From Phytophthora colocasiae (taxonomy: Eukaryota > Oomycota > Peronosporomycetes > Peronosporales > Peronosporaceae): DNA of 64,000 nucleotides. A program made the translations under genes and the position numbers. Position 1 is the stretch's first letter. Every line of letters starts with the position of its first letter. Below, piece by piece: positions 8,873-18,652 of this stretch. The stretch lies in NCBI GenBank assembly GCA_018806915.1, contig JAGKQI010000052.1, forward strand, positions 1,736,001 through 1,800,000, in the 5' to 3' direction. The notes under the pieces are model-generated. The model did no database searches and was not told the origin of the DNA. It worked only from the letters and a program-made list of their open reading frames with translations.

Positions 8873-11386
8873 GAGATCCGCCGGATTCAGCGAGATGAAG
8901 ATGGACTCCCAGCTATACTCGGCGCGGGCATTACCCCTAGGGAGCATCTGGACGAAGTCTCTGAAAATCTGATTCCAGTCAAGGGGCGAGTGAAGCCGCC
9001 AGTTCCTATCAGTGTGGAAATGCTGGAAGCAGATTATCAGGGTTATGTTCTGAGCTTCGACGGTGCCGTAAAGACGTCTACTCGTCTAGGAAGCTGTGGG
9101 TGTATACTCTGGAAACTCCCGGGGTGGAGTGTCCTGGAAGCCCGAGGATTTCCTCTAACAGATGTCACGGTAAATGACTCAGAGTACTGTGGCCTGAATT
9201 ATGGTCTAAAGATGGCACTCGACCACGGAATACAGGAGCTGGTGGTTGTGGGAGACTCCCGCATCGCGATACAACAGGCTCAGGGATTGATCAACTGCAA
9301 TCAGCCCAACTTGCAACGGAGGTTGGCCGAATTTGAGTCTCTGAAAACCAAGTTTCAGACTCTGAAGTTGGTGCATGTGAAACGCGAGTTCAACCAAGCG
9401 GCGGATTACCTGACCTCGAAGACTTTGACCCTTGGGGAAGCTTGGCGGGTACAAGATGATGATGAACTTATGCACCTGCAACTGGTATCCAAGGTTCAAG
9501 AGAAACTGATGAAGCCTCGTTCAGTCCCGAACATGGAAGCTCAAGAGTCAAAAATACCAGACTCTGAAAATGATAATGCGTCACCAGAACCTGAGGGAGT
9601 TTCTGGTCCAGAGTCCGCACCCCTGCCCCGATCAGCCAGAATATTGGTTGCTGTGACCCGTGCCCAAGCTCCGCCTGACGCTAATCCGCCTGAGGACGAT
9701 GACGAACGAGGACCTTTAGGACCTTTGGCGTTCCAGGCAGAACGCTGGCGACGGATCAAGGCGCATCAGAGCCAGGACCCGTACTTGGTTGAGCTCAAGA
9801 AGTTTCTGAAAGGCGACGTGGGAGATTTACCACGACCCCGAGTCAGGAAACTTGCCAGAGTTGCCGAGGACTTCGTTCTGGATTCTAGAGATGTGCTTTA
9901 TCGCCTGAGCCGCGCTACTCGAGAGCGGCCCCGGGACAATGTTGACGAACTCAGACTGGTGGTTCCCAGAGACTTGCATCCAGACTTGTTGCACAATGCT
10001 CATGAAGATTACCAAGGTGGACATCAGGGGATTAGGAGAACCTTTGAGAAGCTGAGCTCGGGGTTTTACTGGTTGGGCATGTATGCCGATGTGGAGAGAT
10101 TCGTGAAGGAATGTGTGGACTGTGATAGTGGCAAGGGGCGACCCCCAGATCCTGGACCGTCACCTGGGAATATCGAGCCCAGCCGGCCGTTTGAAGTGGT
10201 GTCTATGGATTTTGTGACACACATGCCGAAATCGGCACGTGGAAACACATTTCTCTTACTCTTCCAGGATATGTTTTCAGGATACGTGATGTGCAAGCCG
10301 ATGAGTGTCACCACTGCTCAAGATGTAGCAGAGGCCTATGAGGAGCGTGTTTTCAGAAACTTTGGAGCTAGCTCTCTGATTCGTCATGATCAAGATCCCC
10401 GCTTCATGAGTGAGGTGTTCAAGTGTTTCAGAGAGCTTTTGGGCAGCAGACAACGAGCTACTCTGGGGTACCGGCCTCAAGCTAACGGCCAGCAAGAACG
10501 ATCAGAACAGACTGTGGTGCGCGCGATTAAGGCATATATATCTGAAGCTGATCAGAGTGATTGGGACGATCATGCTGAACGTCTGATGTTCGCCCTGAAT
10601 ACGTCATTCGACGCCACCCGTCTGGAAACACCTTTCTATTTGGTGCATGGTTGGGATGCTCACGGGACGGTGTCCGCTATGCTTGGACCGAAGCCGTCGA
10701 CGACTCAGGAGCGAACTGCTTACGAGTGGAGAAGGAAGATGCAACGAGACTATAGTTATGCTCTGGCGTGTGCCGAGGATCTCCAGAAGAAGGCAAAACG
10801 TGACCGGTCTGAAGAACAAACCAGAAAGTGGAACGAGTTATCAGAGCGTCTGAAATCAGGTTTTGCTATAGGCGACGCCGTATGGCTCTGCATCCCTAAA
10901 GTACAAACGGGATTGAGCAGGACACTGGCGCACATGTGGCACGGACCTTTCAGGATCGATGAAATGCTGGACGACTTCAGAGTACGACTCAAGGTTGAAG
11001 ATACCGGCTATCGCGTAAACCCATGGGTCCATGTGAGCCGTCTGAAGCCCAGGGCCCTGTTTCCCAGACGACCAACGGCAGAGCTCCAGATTCCAGAAGA
11101 CGATGACTTTGACGCTGCCTTGTTACCAGAAGATAGTTGGGAGCCTGACGCTGAGAATGACGAGTACGATGTGGAGAAAATTTTGGATACCCGCTGGAGC
11201 AAACGTACCAGGACGTCCAAACGCCTGCGCGAGTATCTCGTTAAATGGAAGGGTTACGATGAAACTGAATGGTTACCATTATCGAAGTTGAACTGTGGCG
11301 CATTACTTTACGAATTCAACCAGAGCGCACGAGCACGAGCTCGTTTCCAGGCAATGCAGGCTGGAGACGATCACCCCAGAGTCTAG
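8873..11386 (+). CDS. Gypsy element 1: second RNase H, integrase and chromodomain
   Basis: An uninterrupted 838-codon stretch. Near residues 55-185 is an RNase H of the RVT_3 type with all four acidic residues visible (SFDGA, NDSEY, VVGDSRIAI, NQAADYL). An acidic linker follows. The integrase has an H-H-C-C zinc finger (HEDYQGGHQGIRRTF ... CVDCDSGKG) and a D-D-E core (SMDFVTHMPK, IRHDQDPRFM, GQQERSEQT). A small SH3-like barrel (WHGPFRIDEMLDDFRVRLK) and a C-terminal chromodomain (YLVKWKGYDETEWLPLSKL) close the protein at 11386. It is remarkably intact for a copy that is broken upstream and cut off from its RT by the mitochondrial insertion. Confidence 0.85.
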   Translation, partial: EIRRIQRDEDGLPAILGAGITPREHLDEVSENLIPVKGRVKPPVPISVEMLEADYQGYVLSFDGAVKTSTRLGSCGCILWKLPGWSVLEARGFPLTDVTVNDSEYCGLNYGLKMALDHGIQELVVVGDSRIAIQQAQGLINCNQPNLQRRLAEFESLKTKFQTLKLVHVKREFNQAADYLTSKTLTLGEAWRVQDDDELMHLQLVSKVQEKLMKPRSVPNMEAQESKIPDSENDNASPEPEGVSGPESAPLPRSARILVAVTRAQAPPDANPPEDDDERGPLGPLAFQAERWRRIKAHQSQDPYLVELKKFLKGDVGDLPRPRVRKLARVAEDFVLDSRDVLYRLSRATRERPRDNVDELRLVVPRDLHPDLLHNAHEDYQGGHQGIRRTFEKLSSGFYWLGMYADVERFVKECVDCDSGKGRPPDPGPSPGNIEPSRPFEVVSMDFVTHMPKSARGNTFLLLFQDMFSGYVMCKPMSVTTAQDVAEAYEERVFRNFGASSLIRHDQDPRFMSEVFKCFRELLGSRQRATLGYRPQANGQQERSEQTVVRAIKAYISEADQSDWDDHAERLMFALNTSFDATRLETPFYLVHGWDAHGTVSAMLGPKPSTTQERTAYEWRRKMQRDYSYALACAEDLQKKAKRDRSEEQTRKWNELSERLKSGFAIGDAVWLCIPKVQTGLSRTLAHMWHGPFRIDEMLDDFRVRLKVEDTGYRVNPWVHVSRLKPRALFPRRPTAELQIPEDDDFDAALLPEDSWEPDAENDEYDVEKILDTRWSKRTRTSKRLREYLVKWKGYDETEWLPLSKLNCGALLYEFNQSARARARFQAMQAGDDHPRV

Positions 11387-11440
11387 CGACTCTGGAAATA
11401 CATCTGGGACTCTGATATCTGAGAAATTTCAGAAATTCAT
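11387..11440 (+). other. Gypsy element 1 post-pol sequence and target site of element 2
   Basis: Short untranslated stretch between the element 1 pol stop and the outer LTR of element 2. Its last five bases, TTCAT (11436-11440), resemble TTGAT (18648-18652) beyond the other LTR: a 5-bp target duplication with one mismatch. Confidence 0.5.
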
Positions 11441-11862
11441 TGCAGCGGGGCTGCGTAGGTGTGCACCGCACAGAGGAAGTTTAGTTGACTCGTAGAGTCC
11501 TGCTTGCAAGGCGCTAGCCTTCGGTTCTATACAAGAACCAAGTAGTCCACTAAATTTGGGACTCACAGAGTCAGTGTCCCTATAATAAAGGACTGACACT
11601 ATCTATGTAAAATGCAAGCTGATTTTTATTGACTTTATTGCCCTAATCCTAAATGTAACGGATTTAGTATCTAACATACTAAATCCTAATCAAAATGCAA
11701 CGTGAGGCTCTGAGGCCATCTACGTATCTACTCGTGTGTGCCACACCATTATGTACCCACATAAATGCATCCATGAGTGTCAAACACCATTATGTACCCA
11801 CCTAAATGTATCCACGTGTGTCACACACCAACGAGAAACATTCGTGTAACATCCCCGTTACA
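11441..11862 (-). repeat. 3' LTR of gypsy element 2
   Basis: A 422-bp copy of the direct repeat also found at 18227-18647. The TG...CA ends are intact. A polypurine tract (reverse complement of 11863-11874, GGTGGGGGAGAG) abuts it on the internal side, as expected for the 3' LTR of a minus-strand element. Confidence 0.9.
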
Positions 11863-12768
11863 CTCTCCCCCACCAAGATTCCGGATACCGTATCCGGAAA
11901 GTGTAAACACACGACGCGATTATCGGCCGATGGCCACGGCACCTTGCCTTACGCGGACGGCGCTGTCTCTCGTGCGTGTTACACGCCTCCGTACGCGATG
12001 CCACTTGGCACACACTTATGCCCAATGCTTACCAAGCATAGGAGCCTACTGGCTCGAGTCAAGGGACTCTACGGGCGTGGGGAGAAGGCCAAAAGTGGCG
12101 AATCGACGATATCACTGGATCAATGATCCATAGGGCAAGCCTTCCAGGCTACCAACGGTTCCACGAACCACACAGCAGTGGGGCCCACTCGCTTCACTGT
12201 TAATGTGACCCTCGGAAGAGCACTGTGTGCAGGGCTTGATGCCCAAGTTGTCCTTGAAGCAGGCGCAAGCACCACTACGTGTCACAGACACTGTGTCTTG
12301 TGAATACACGTGCTCAGCACAGTCGTAGACACGACAATGAGCACCAGACAGCTGTCGCTCAGGAGGAGCTTACCTACCTCCTACTGCTATGCAGCGTGCG
12401 GGGTCCAATGCATTGGCATCCCTGGCATCCACAGTGCCTCATGACATAGTCATACCCATGGAACGCTTCTAGCGTCAGGTGATCGAATAGAATCCGTTTC
12501 CATCACCACTTGTCGCTTATACAGAACGTCATTAAGACGGTTGTTCATCACGAACCATCTTCGCTTCATGATCGCGAAGCTCCGGGCCATAGGCCAGTGT
12601 TGTTAAAGGGTCATAGACCCTTGAAACACGCGCGCGAGGCGCATGTAGCTCTACTGCGCTTGCAGTTTGAGCATTCGATGCCACGTCGACGGCACCGACG
12701 TGCTCGCTGCAAGTATTGCAGCTACGGGTCAGAGCCTGAGCTCAGCAACGACCCTGTGGACTCCCACC
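11863..12768 (-). other. Element 2: 3' untranslated region and polypurine tract
   Basis: About 900 bp between the chromodomain stop and the 3' LTR without a convincing ORF on either strand. Starts with the polypurine tract (11863-11874). Confidence 0.6.
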
Positions 12769-13489
12769 TTAGTGGGAGGTGCTTGGCACCCGGCGACTCC
12801 GTCGCACCCCCATCGGGCGGTCTGACACCGGGTGTGCCCGATCATACGCGTCAATGACGTCGGGGCAATCCTGCCGTAGTGGCACCTCAAACTCCCACGA
12901 GCTCTGTGAGTGAGGGTAACCTCGCCACTTCACCAGATGCTGGTTGTGACCTTGGCGACGACGCCGCGCCATCAGGCGATCCACATGATAGTGAAGCTCA
13001 CCTCGCTCATCGAGCAGAGCAGTAGGAGGACGAACGGTCGATGGGGTTCTCGCGCTGCGAGTGTAGACGCACTGCATTGCTTGCAGACCCGCGTCGGCTC
13101 GATGAAGGAGCACGACCACTACGTTGGTCGTCCGACCCATTGATTAGCGACTGATCTCGAGGAGACCTAGAGTCTCGGGGACCGGTCTGAGGCGCCTCTG
13201 GTGCTGCATCAGCGGGTCTATGACCTCGAGCATCACGTTGCTCCGGATCGACAAGACCTGTTGGTTCGGATGCAACCACCTGTGGCTCTGCCACCTGCTG
13301 CCATGCAGCCTTCGTCCGACTCGGCGCCAGCGCCTCAGAGCTCACAAGAGCAGGGTCCCGATATGGCTTAAGCAAGCCCACGTAGAACACAGGATGTGTT
13401 CGCATACGTTTTGGCAAGTCAAGCGTATATGCCAGGCCCTTCTTGGCCACGACCGTGAACGGTCCGATGAAGCGCGGCCGCAACTTCGT
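12769..13489 (-). pseudogene. Element 2: integrase C terminus and chromodomain
   Basis: In the minus direction the first part (13007-13489) reads the integrase tail (LRPRFIGPFTVVAKKGLAYT, LPKRMRTHPVFYVGLLKPY), the usual SH3-like barrel of this group. After a frame change, 12769-13140 gives a chromodomain (YHVDRLMARRRR, NQHLVKWRGYPHSQSSWEF, then DVIDAYDRAH). It is cut off from the integrase core by a 37-bp AT-rich insertion at 13490-13526. Confidence 0.75.
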
Positions 13490-13526
13490 AAAAGATTTTA
13501 AATTTATTTTTTTTAATTATATTTTA
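13490..13526. other. 37-bp AT-only insertion inside the integrase gene
   Basis: Thirty-six of 37 bases are A or T, inside sequence of about 55% GC. Taking it out joins ...VSAVFK (ending 13527) to TKLRPRF (from 13489), the expected continuous sequence. It introduces an immediate TAA in the minus frame. Composition matches the mitochondrial insertion at 8541-8872, so a second small mitochondrial filler is likely but not shown. Confidence 0.65.
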
Positions 13527-14330
13527 CTTGAAGACGGCTGACACTGCGTGTGTAGGCAGGTTCTTAGCGTTTAATAAAACGTGGTCACCGACCTTGAACT
13601 CCCACATGTTGCTTCTGCCTTTGGCATCAGCTTGTTCCTTTTTAACATCTTGGCTTTCAGCCATTGCGTCACGCACACGGCGTAAGACGCTAAGCCTCAT
13701 CGAGTGGAAGTCATCGACTTGCTTACGAACAGCAAGGGGGCTGACATCAGCTAGCTCGGAGTCGAGCGACGGCACAGCCTGTCCCCCACTAAGCCCGAGG
13801 CCACCGCGTGGCGGAGTGAGCGGGACGCGCGGATGCGCAAGGCCGTTCACGTAGAACGGAGTGAAGCCTGTCGAGGCATGCACCGCATTGTTCATTGAGA
13901 ACTCAACGAGAGGGAGCATAGCGCTCCAACGCTTCGGCGTTTCAGCGCATACGCTGCGGAGGATGTCCTCCAGGACGCGGTTCACGCGTTCAGTCTGACC
14001 GTCGGTCTGCGGATGATCCGCCGTGGACATGTCCAGTCGAGTGCCAAGCACTTTGAAGACGGACGTCCAGAAGTGACCCGTGAAACGGGGGTCTCGATCC
14101 GAGACAATGGTCTCTGGCAGCCCATGATGGCGGAAGACCCGATCGATAAAGATCGTCGCTGTACCAGCGCCATCGACAGTGTCCGGCACAGCCGCTAGAT
14201 GAGCCATCTTGCTCAGACGGTCAACAAAGACCACAACGCCCGTGTTGCCTTCCGTATCCTTCGGCAGGCCAAACACAAAGTCCATACTTATGGATTGCCA
14301 ACACCCAGAGGGTACAGGCAGGATCGCCAA
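13527..14330 (-). pseudogene. Element 2: integrase catalytic core
   Basis: The D-D-E core is complete: SMDFVFGLPKD with the first Asp, IVSDRDPRFTG with the second, and QTDGQTERVNRV with the Glu. A helical tail (LRRVRDAMAESQDVKKEQAD) and a beta strand before the insertion follow. A 2-nt deletion near 14385 separates it from the zinc finger upstream, removing one of the Cys residues of H-H-C-C. Integrase inserts the cDNA copy; this one is broken at both ends. Confidence 0.8.
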
Positions 14331-14373
14331 AGGCGCCGCCGCATGCGGCGAGGGTTTAACCCGCTGACACGTC

Positions 14374-15117
14374 TCACGTGCGCACGTAAGTGCTGACCCC
14401 CTTGTACATCTTCGGCCACCAGTACATGGAGCTCACCGAGCCGTAGGTCTTCTCACGACCGAGGTGACCGCTTGTTGGCGTGTCGTGGGCCTCATAGAGG
14501 ATGCGATACTTCAGATCCTCATCGTGAGGAACCACCACACGTGGTGGGTCATCCTGACCCGTGCTGTAGTACAGCATACCGCCTTCCAGGCTGTAGCGTT
14601 GGAGTCTCGCCTTTAGGCGTCGTGACAGAGTCACCTTTGAGTCCTTAAACTCATCGCTCCCTAGAGCTTGAAGCAGCGCGACACACTTCATCGCAAGTAG
14701 CTCCTTGTCATGAACTGGATAGTTCTTCTCAGCAGCCTTGAGCTGCCAAGACTCAAACGCAATGACGCGTTCGCGCCCTTCGGCGTCCGCTTGTAGCAAA
14801 GCACTGCCGATGGCAAAGTCCGAGGCGTCAAAGACGACGATGAACGGACGATCGGGGTCTGGCAACGCCAGTATCGGTGCCTGAAGCAGGCTATCCTTGA
14901 TACGAGTGAACGCACTCTCGTGCTCAGCACGCCATACCCATTCGGCATCCTTCTTAAGGAGATCCGACAGTGGCCGAGCCAACTCAGCGTAGTTCTCGCT
15001 GTAGTTGTGCAAGTAGTTGGCCAAGCCCAGCCACTTACGCAAGTCCTTCTGGTTCAAGGGAACCGGCCAGTCCACAATGGCCTTGACCTGGATCAGCACG
15101 AAGGTCATGCTTCCCAA
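14374..15117 (-). pseudogene. Element 2: RNase H (internally deleted) and integrase zinc finger
   Basis: Begins in the RT connection (RKWLGLANYLHNYSENYAEL), continues into RNase H (FIVVFDASDFAIGSALLQ, YPVHDKELLAMK) and then jumps straight to the spacer before integrase (CVALLQALGSDEF), with no frame change. Related elements have roughly 70-80 more residues there, including the T-D-H-x-S-L and D-A-L-S-R-R segments, so most of the RNase H catalytic region has been removed by an in-frame deletion. The integrase H-H part follows (YEAHDTPTSGHLGREKTYGS). Confidence 0.75.
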
Positions 15118-15879
15118 TGAAGCACCCTAGGAAGGGGATTTCTTCCGCGCCAAAGACGCACTTATCTGCGTTGGCGTACAACTTGTTCGTGCGCATGCAC
15201 TCGAGCACAGCTCTCACGTGTTCCACGTGCACCTCGACGTCAGTCTTGCCGTGTTCGGCCTGACTATGGACGAACACGTCGTCAAAGTACGTCTGTGCGA
15301 ATGCCCGCAGGGGCCTGAACAACTGCGTCACTAGACGATTGAACGTTGCAGGCGCATTCGACAGCCCTTGGGGCATGACGAGCCACTCCAGAGCATACCG
15401 CTCGGGGTGCTCACCGCCGTAAGCGGAATATCACTGGCTCGCATGAGCAGCTGATAGTAGCCATCGACTAAGTCGAGCGCACTGTACATGGTGCAACCCA
15501 CCATGTTGTTCTGAAGAACATCTTTCCTAGGAATCGGCGTCTGCGCCGGAATCGTGGCAGCGTTGAGCTTGTTAAAAGCGTGAACTATACGCCACTTGCC
15601 ATTCGGCTTTCTGACACAGAACGTTGGCGCGGAGTGCGGAGACTTGCTCTCGCGCACGAGACCCGCCGCGTGCTTCGCACGAAAGAAGGCGTCAATGACG
15701 TCGCATTGCTCTTTAGGAAGAGGCCACTGCCGGGTCACGCAGTATTTAGTTCCGGGAACTAAGTCGATCTCGTGATGAACGCCTCGGTCAGGAGGCAGGC
15801 CACTCGGTGGTTCCTTCGAGACAACGTCTCCATAAGGAGTAGAAGGGATCCGAGGGATTCTTGAGGATCTCCGATCCAC
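15035..15879 (-). pseudogene. Element 2: reverse transcriptase (frameshifted)
   Basis: Fingers and palm are in the frame of 15331-15879 (VHHEIDLVPGTKYCVTRQWP, APTFCVRKPNGKWRIVHAFN, YSALDLVDGYYQLLM). After a slip near 15400 the frame of 15035-15376 continues with MPQGLSNAPATFNRLVTQLF and the catalytic box QTYFDDVFVHS, where the YxDD-type motif is intact (YFDD). A further slip near 15115 leads into the connection domain. RT copies the element RNA into DNA; this copy is inactivated by frameshifts only. Confidence 0.8.
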
Positions 15880-16668
15880 TCCTGGCGTTCAACGCCTTCT
15901 TGACCTCGGCCAAGACGGACTCGTCAACGAGGGACGATGAGTTTAAATCCTCTTCAGGTCGGACGATGACCACCTCGGCGAGTTCGCCAGCCTTCAAGGC
16001 ATCGCCAAAGTCGGTGAACGACATCTCCTCTAGCTCAAGGAGCTTGTCAACACTCGGCAGTTCGTCCAGCAGGACGCTGCCATCGGCACTGCCGTCCACT
16101 CCATCAACCAGAGTGTATAGCTGCCCACAGCCCTCCTGTGCGTCGGCACTCGACGTCACGGATGACTCAGACGCAGAGCGTCTCGCCCAAAGGGCCTTAC
16201 GACGTCGTCGTCTAGCCGACTCGACGGAGTACGTGCCGTCGCACAAGTTTCGGCCTCTCTCGACCCAGTGTCAGAGACACTCAGCGATCCACTCGGTCGA
16301 TGACCGATGTCGCTCAGCGGAGTACGTGCCGCTGCACAATCAATGGCCATAGCTGGTCCAATGTCAGAGACATTTAGCGATCTACTTGGTCCACGACCAG
16401 CATCGCTCGGCGGAGTACGTGCCGCCCCACATTTCACGGCCTGGGAAGGCCCGATGCCATCGGCATCCAGTGACGGTCCATGACCGGCGTCACTCGGCGG
16501 AGTACGTGCCGCCCCACAGGGATTAAGTGGGCTCTGCCCACACGTTGACTCACTGTCAACCAGCGCTACGCGCTCAACAGGACTGCGGTCCTCGCACTCG
16601 GTGCTGTCCACTAATCGGACACGCCGACTTCCAGCATCATAGCCGACTCGGCTCGATGCTCGCGCCAA
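15880..16668 (-). pseudogene. Element 2: protease-RT linker with degenerate tandem repeats
   Basis: Two overlapping frames (16156-16668 and 15788-16246) encode an acidic, low-complexity linker. The first includes the phrase CGAARTPPSDAG repeated about four times at 90-100 bp spacing (DNA repeats centred near 16220, 16320, 16410 and 16500). Nothing catalytic is visible. Expansion of such linkers is common in pol and probably neutral. Confidence 0.65.
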
Positions 16669-17336
16669 TAGCGCTTCTGCTTCCTAGCAGAGGTGGGTTC
16701 ATGACTCGCCAAAGCTCCAATAGGAGAGAAGTGCGTAGCACCTAAGGTCTTCGACCTCCAATCAATCCATGGCTCGTGGCGCTCCAGCCACGCCATGCCA
16801 AGGATGAGGTCGTACCTCGAATCCAGGTCTAGGACCAAGCAGCGTTCTACGCTATCGAAGTCTAAGAACTTCAGCCGCAGGTCCATGGGGACCTTGGCTA
16901 CCGTGACACGGACGCCCGTCGCTAGACGGACAGTGACGGTGTCACCTCTTCGCGCTCGAAGCGCCTCAGCATATTGATGGCTACCCTCAACGGTGGAGCG
17001 TCTGACATAGTTGCCAGACGCCCCCGAATCGATCAACACGATCCATGGCTTCTCAAAGCCCTTCACGTCCACCTGGACGACCAGCAAGCCCTGCTTGCTC
17101 ACACGTTCCGTGTTCAAGAGCACGGAGCTCTTCGGGGCTGAGCCCCAGTGCCTCTCACGCACTGCAGAACTCAGTTCTTCCCCAGTAGACCGCCCCGCGT
17201 CTACTGGGAGCCGGCGTTTCCCTGGGCAGAGCCCAAAGCGGGACCCGCGACAGGGTTGCGGCCCTTCTGGCCGGCGCGCTCTTTGCGCAGAGGGCAGTTG
17301 GGCCTCAAGTGTGAGGGACTGCCGCATGTATAGCAC
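16611..17336 (-). CDS. Element 2: aspartic protease, entered by -1 frameshift from gag
   Basis: Retropepsin with catalytic triad [12 protein letters not shown] (DSG) near 16990-17050, flap region and the second-half motif [19 protein letters not shown]. The frame has no ATG of its own where needed and overlaps the end of gag by 136 bp in the -1 frame. A slippery heptamer and hairpin lie in the overlap (17181-17222). It would be translated as a Gag-Pro-Pol fusion and mature the polyprotein. A stop at 16611 separates it from the linker, in a copy that is otherwise decayed. Confidence 0.8.
   Translation of the reverse strand: MLYMRQSLTLEAQLPSAQRARRPEGPQPCRGSRFGLCPGKRRLPVDAGRSTGEELSSAVRERHWGSAPKSSVLLNTERVSKQGLLVVQVDVKGFEKPWIVLIDSGASGNYVRRSTVEGSHQYAEALRARRGDTVTVRLATGVRVTVAKVPMDLRLKFLDFDSVERCLVLDLDSRYDLILGMAWLERHEPWIDWRSKTLGATHFSPIGALASHEPTSARKQKRYWREHRAESAMMLEVGVSD
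17181..17222 (-). promoter_or_regulatory. Programmed -1 ribosomal frameshift signal at gag/pro junction
   Basis: On the minus strand, G-GGA-AAC (plus coordinates 17216-17222) lies in exact X-XXY-YYZ phase with the gag frame (codons CAG GGA AAC). An 8-nt spacer follows, then a hairpin with a perfect 10-bp stem (17199-17208 pairing with 17181-17190) and an 8-nt GC-rich loop (17191-17198). The gag stop codon (17201-17203) lies in the first arm of the stem. Pro is in the -1 frame. Heptamer, spacer length and stem all match the canonical design. Confidence 0.85.
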
Positions 17337-18169
17337 CGGCGGGTGCTCATACGCTGCACAGCTCGTAGCTCAGCTACCTCATCTTCAGCATAGCTGAGGT
17401 CCATGGGCTCGGGTCCACCGGACCCTGTGCTGATAGCACCGACCCTCGACAACTTAAAGTTGTGCTCGGCATTTAATGCCACGCTGACAGCGTCTTCGAA
17501 GCTGCGGGGGCTCTGACGAAATGCCTCCGTCCTGGCCACGCCAGCTCGCAAGCCTTCCATGAAGACGGTCACGGCGACCACCTCAGGTAGAGGGTCGGCA
17601 GCCATGCCAGCAATGAGCATGCGCAGCTCTTGGACATAGTCCACCAGATCCTTCTTTCCCTGGCGACAAGCAAGGAAGCGTGACCGCACGCGATACGCCT
17701 GGTTAGGCGGAGCAAACACTTGCGTGAGCTTGGCCTTTAGCTCGCCCCATGTGGGGAAGGCCGCTTCCACCGACGTCCCAGACGTCAAGGCGCATTCTCG
17801 TGCTCGTCCTTCGAGCTTAGAGATGGCAAACGCCACGCGTTGCCCCTCCAACTGGAGCATGGCGGCCCCCATGGCCATTTCGACCTCTCGGGTCCACAAA
17901 AGGAGGTTCTCTCCCTCATTCCCGTGGAAGGTCTTCACGCTGAGCGTGACGGGCTTAGCTCTCGGAGCAGGGGTGGCCCCTGTTACATTCCGCTGAATGT
18001 GCTCAACGAGAGCGTTCTCGTACGAGGCAAATGCCTCCAGGCGCGCGTTGACGGCCTCCGGCCCTTGAGACGCAAGGTGAGCCATACCTTCAGGGCCCAG
18101 CAAGGACGTAAGCTTGTTAAGCGTGTCCTGCTGACTCGGAGTCAAGTGAGCGTATGCTTCTTGCTCCAT
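17201..18169 (-). CDS. Element 2: Gag
   Basis: ATG at 18169 ([14 protein letters not shown]) is chosen because it is the first Met after the primer-binding site; longer readings would run into the LTR. The protein of about 322 residues has the retrotransposon capsid signature ([37 protein letters not shown]) and a C-terminal zinc knuckle, [14 protein letters not shown] (CX2CX4HX4C), for RNA packaging. The reading frame appears intact to its stop at 17201, which lies inside the frameshift hairpin. Confidence 0.85.
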   Translation of the reverse strand: MEQEAYAHLTPSQQDTLNKLTSLLGPEGMAHLASQGPEAVNARLEAFASYENALVEHIQRNVTGATPAPRAKPVTLSVKTFHGNEGENLLLWTREVEMAMGAAMLQLEGQRVAFAISKLEGRARECALTSGTSVEAAFPTWGELKAKLTQVFAPPNQAYRVRSRFLACRQGKKDLVDYVQELRMLIAGMAADPLPEVVAVTVFMEGLRAGVARTEAFRQSPRSFEDAVSVALNAEHNFKLSRVGAISTGSGGPEPMDLSYAEDEVAELRAVQRMSTRRCYTCGSPSHLRPNCPLRKERAGQKGRNPVAGPALGSAQGNAGSQ

Positions 18170-18207
18170 TCTCACAGAGAAACAGTCTTCAACTCTGGAG
18201 TTGGATT

Positions 18208-18224
18208 GACTACAAGTGCTACCA
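18208..18224 (-). promoter_or_regulatory. Element 2 primer-binding site
   Basis: Just inside the 5' LTR (2-nt gap) the minus strand reads TGGTAGCACTTGTAGTC. The first eight bases would pair with a tRNA ending in TGCTACCA, which fits the initiator methionine tRNA; beyond that the match is not certain. Confidence 0.5.
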
Positions 18225-18226
18225 GA

Positions 18227-18647
18227 TGCAGCGGGGCTGCGTAGGTGTGCATCGCACAGAGGAAGTTTAGTTGACTCGTAGAGTCCTGCTTGCAAGCGCT
18301 AGCCTTCGGTTCTATACAAGAACCAAGTAGTCCACTAAATACGGGACTCACAGAGTCAGTGTCCCTATAATAAAGGACTGACACTAACTATGTAAAATGC
18401 AAACTGATTTTTATTGACTTTATTGCCCTAATCCTAAATGTAACGGATTTAGTATCTAACATACTAAATCCTAATCAAAATGCAACGTGAGGCTCTGAGG
18501 CCATCTACGTATCTACTCGTGTGTGCCACACCATTATGTACCCACATAAATGTATCCATGAGTGTCACACACCATTATGTACCCACCTAAATGTATCCAC
18601 GTGTGTCACACACCAACGAGAAACATTCGTGTAACATCCCCGTTACA
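18227..18647 (-). repeat. 5' LTR of gypsy element 2
   Basis: A 421-bp copy of the repeat at 11441-11862. It carries the element promoter, though no TATA box can be assigned with confidence. Beyond its outer end, sequence typical of element 1 resumes at 18648. Confidence 0.9.
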
Positions 18648-18652
18648 TTGAT

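Larger units (their letters stand above)
11441..18647 (-). mobile_element. Ty3/gypsy element 2, complete with two LTRs, nested in element 1
   Basis: Direct repeats at 11441-11862 and 18227-18647 bound a 7.2-kb element transcribed on the minus strand in the order gag, protease, RT, RNase H, integrase, chromodomain. In element orientation each LTR begins TGTAACGGGG and ends CCCGCTGCA. The two LTRs differ by about seven substitutions and one indel (about 98% identical), so insertion was fairly recent in genome terms. Despite that, pol has several frameshifts, an internal RNase H deletion and an AT-rich insertion, so it is no longer autonomous. Confidence 0.9.

Noticed and set aside
11436..11440. 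Perfect target duplication for gypsy element 2
   Set aside because: TTCAT and TTGAT differ at one position, so it is reported only as an imperfect duplication.
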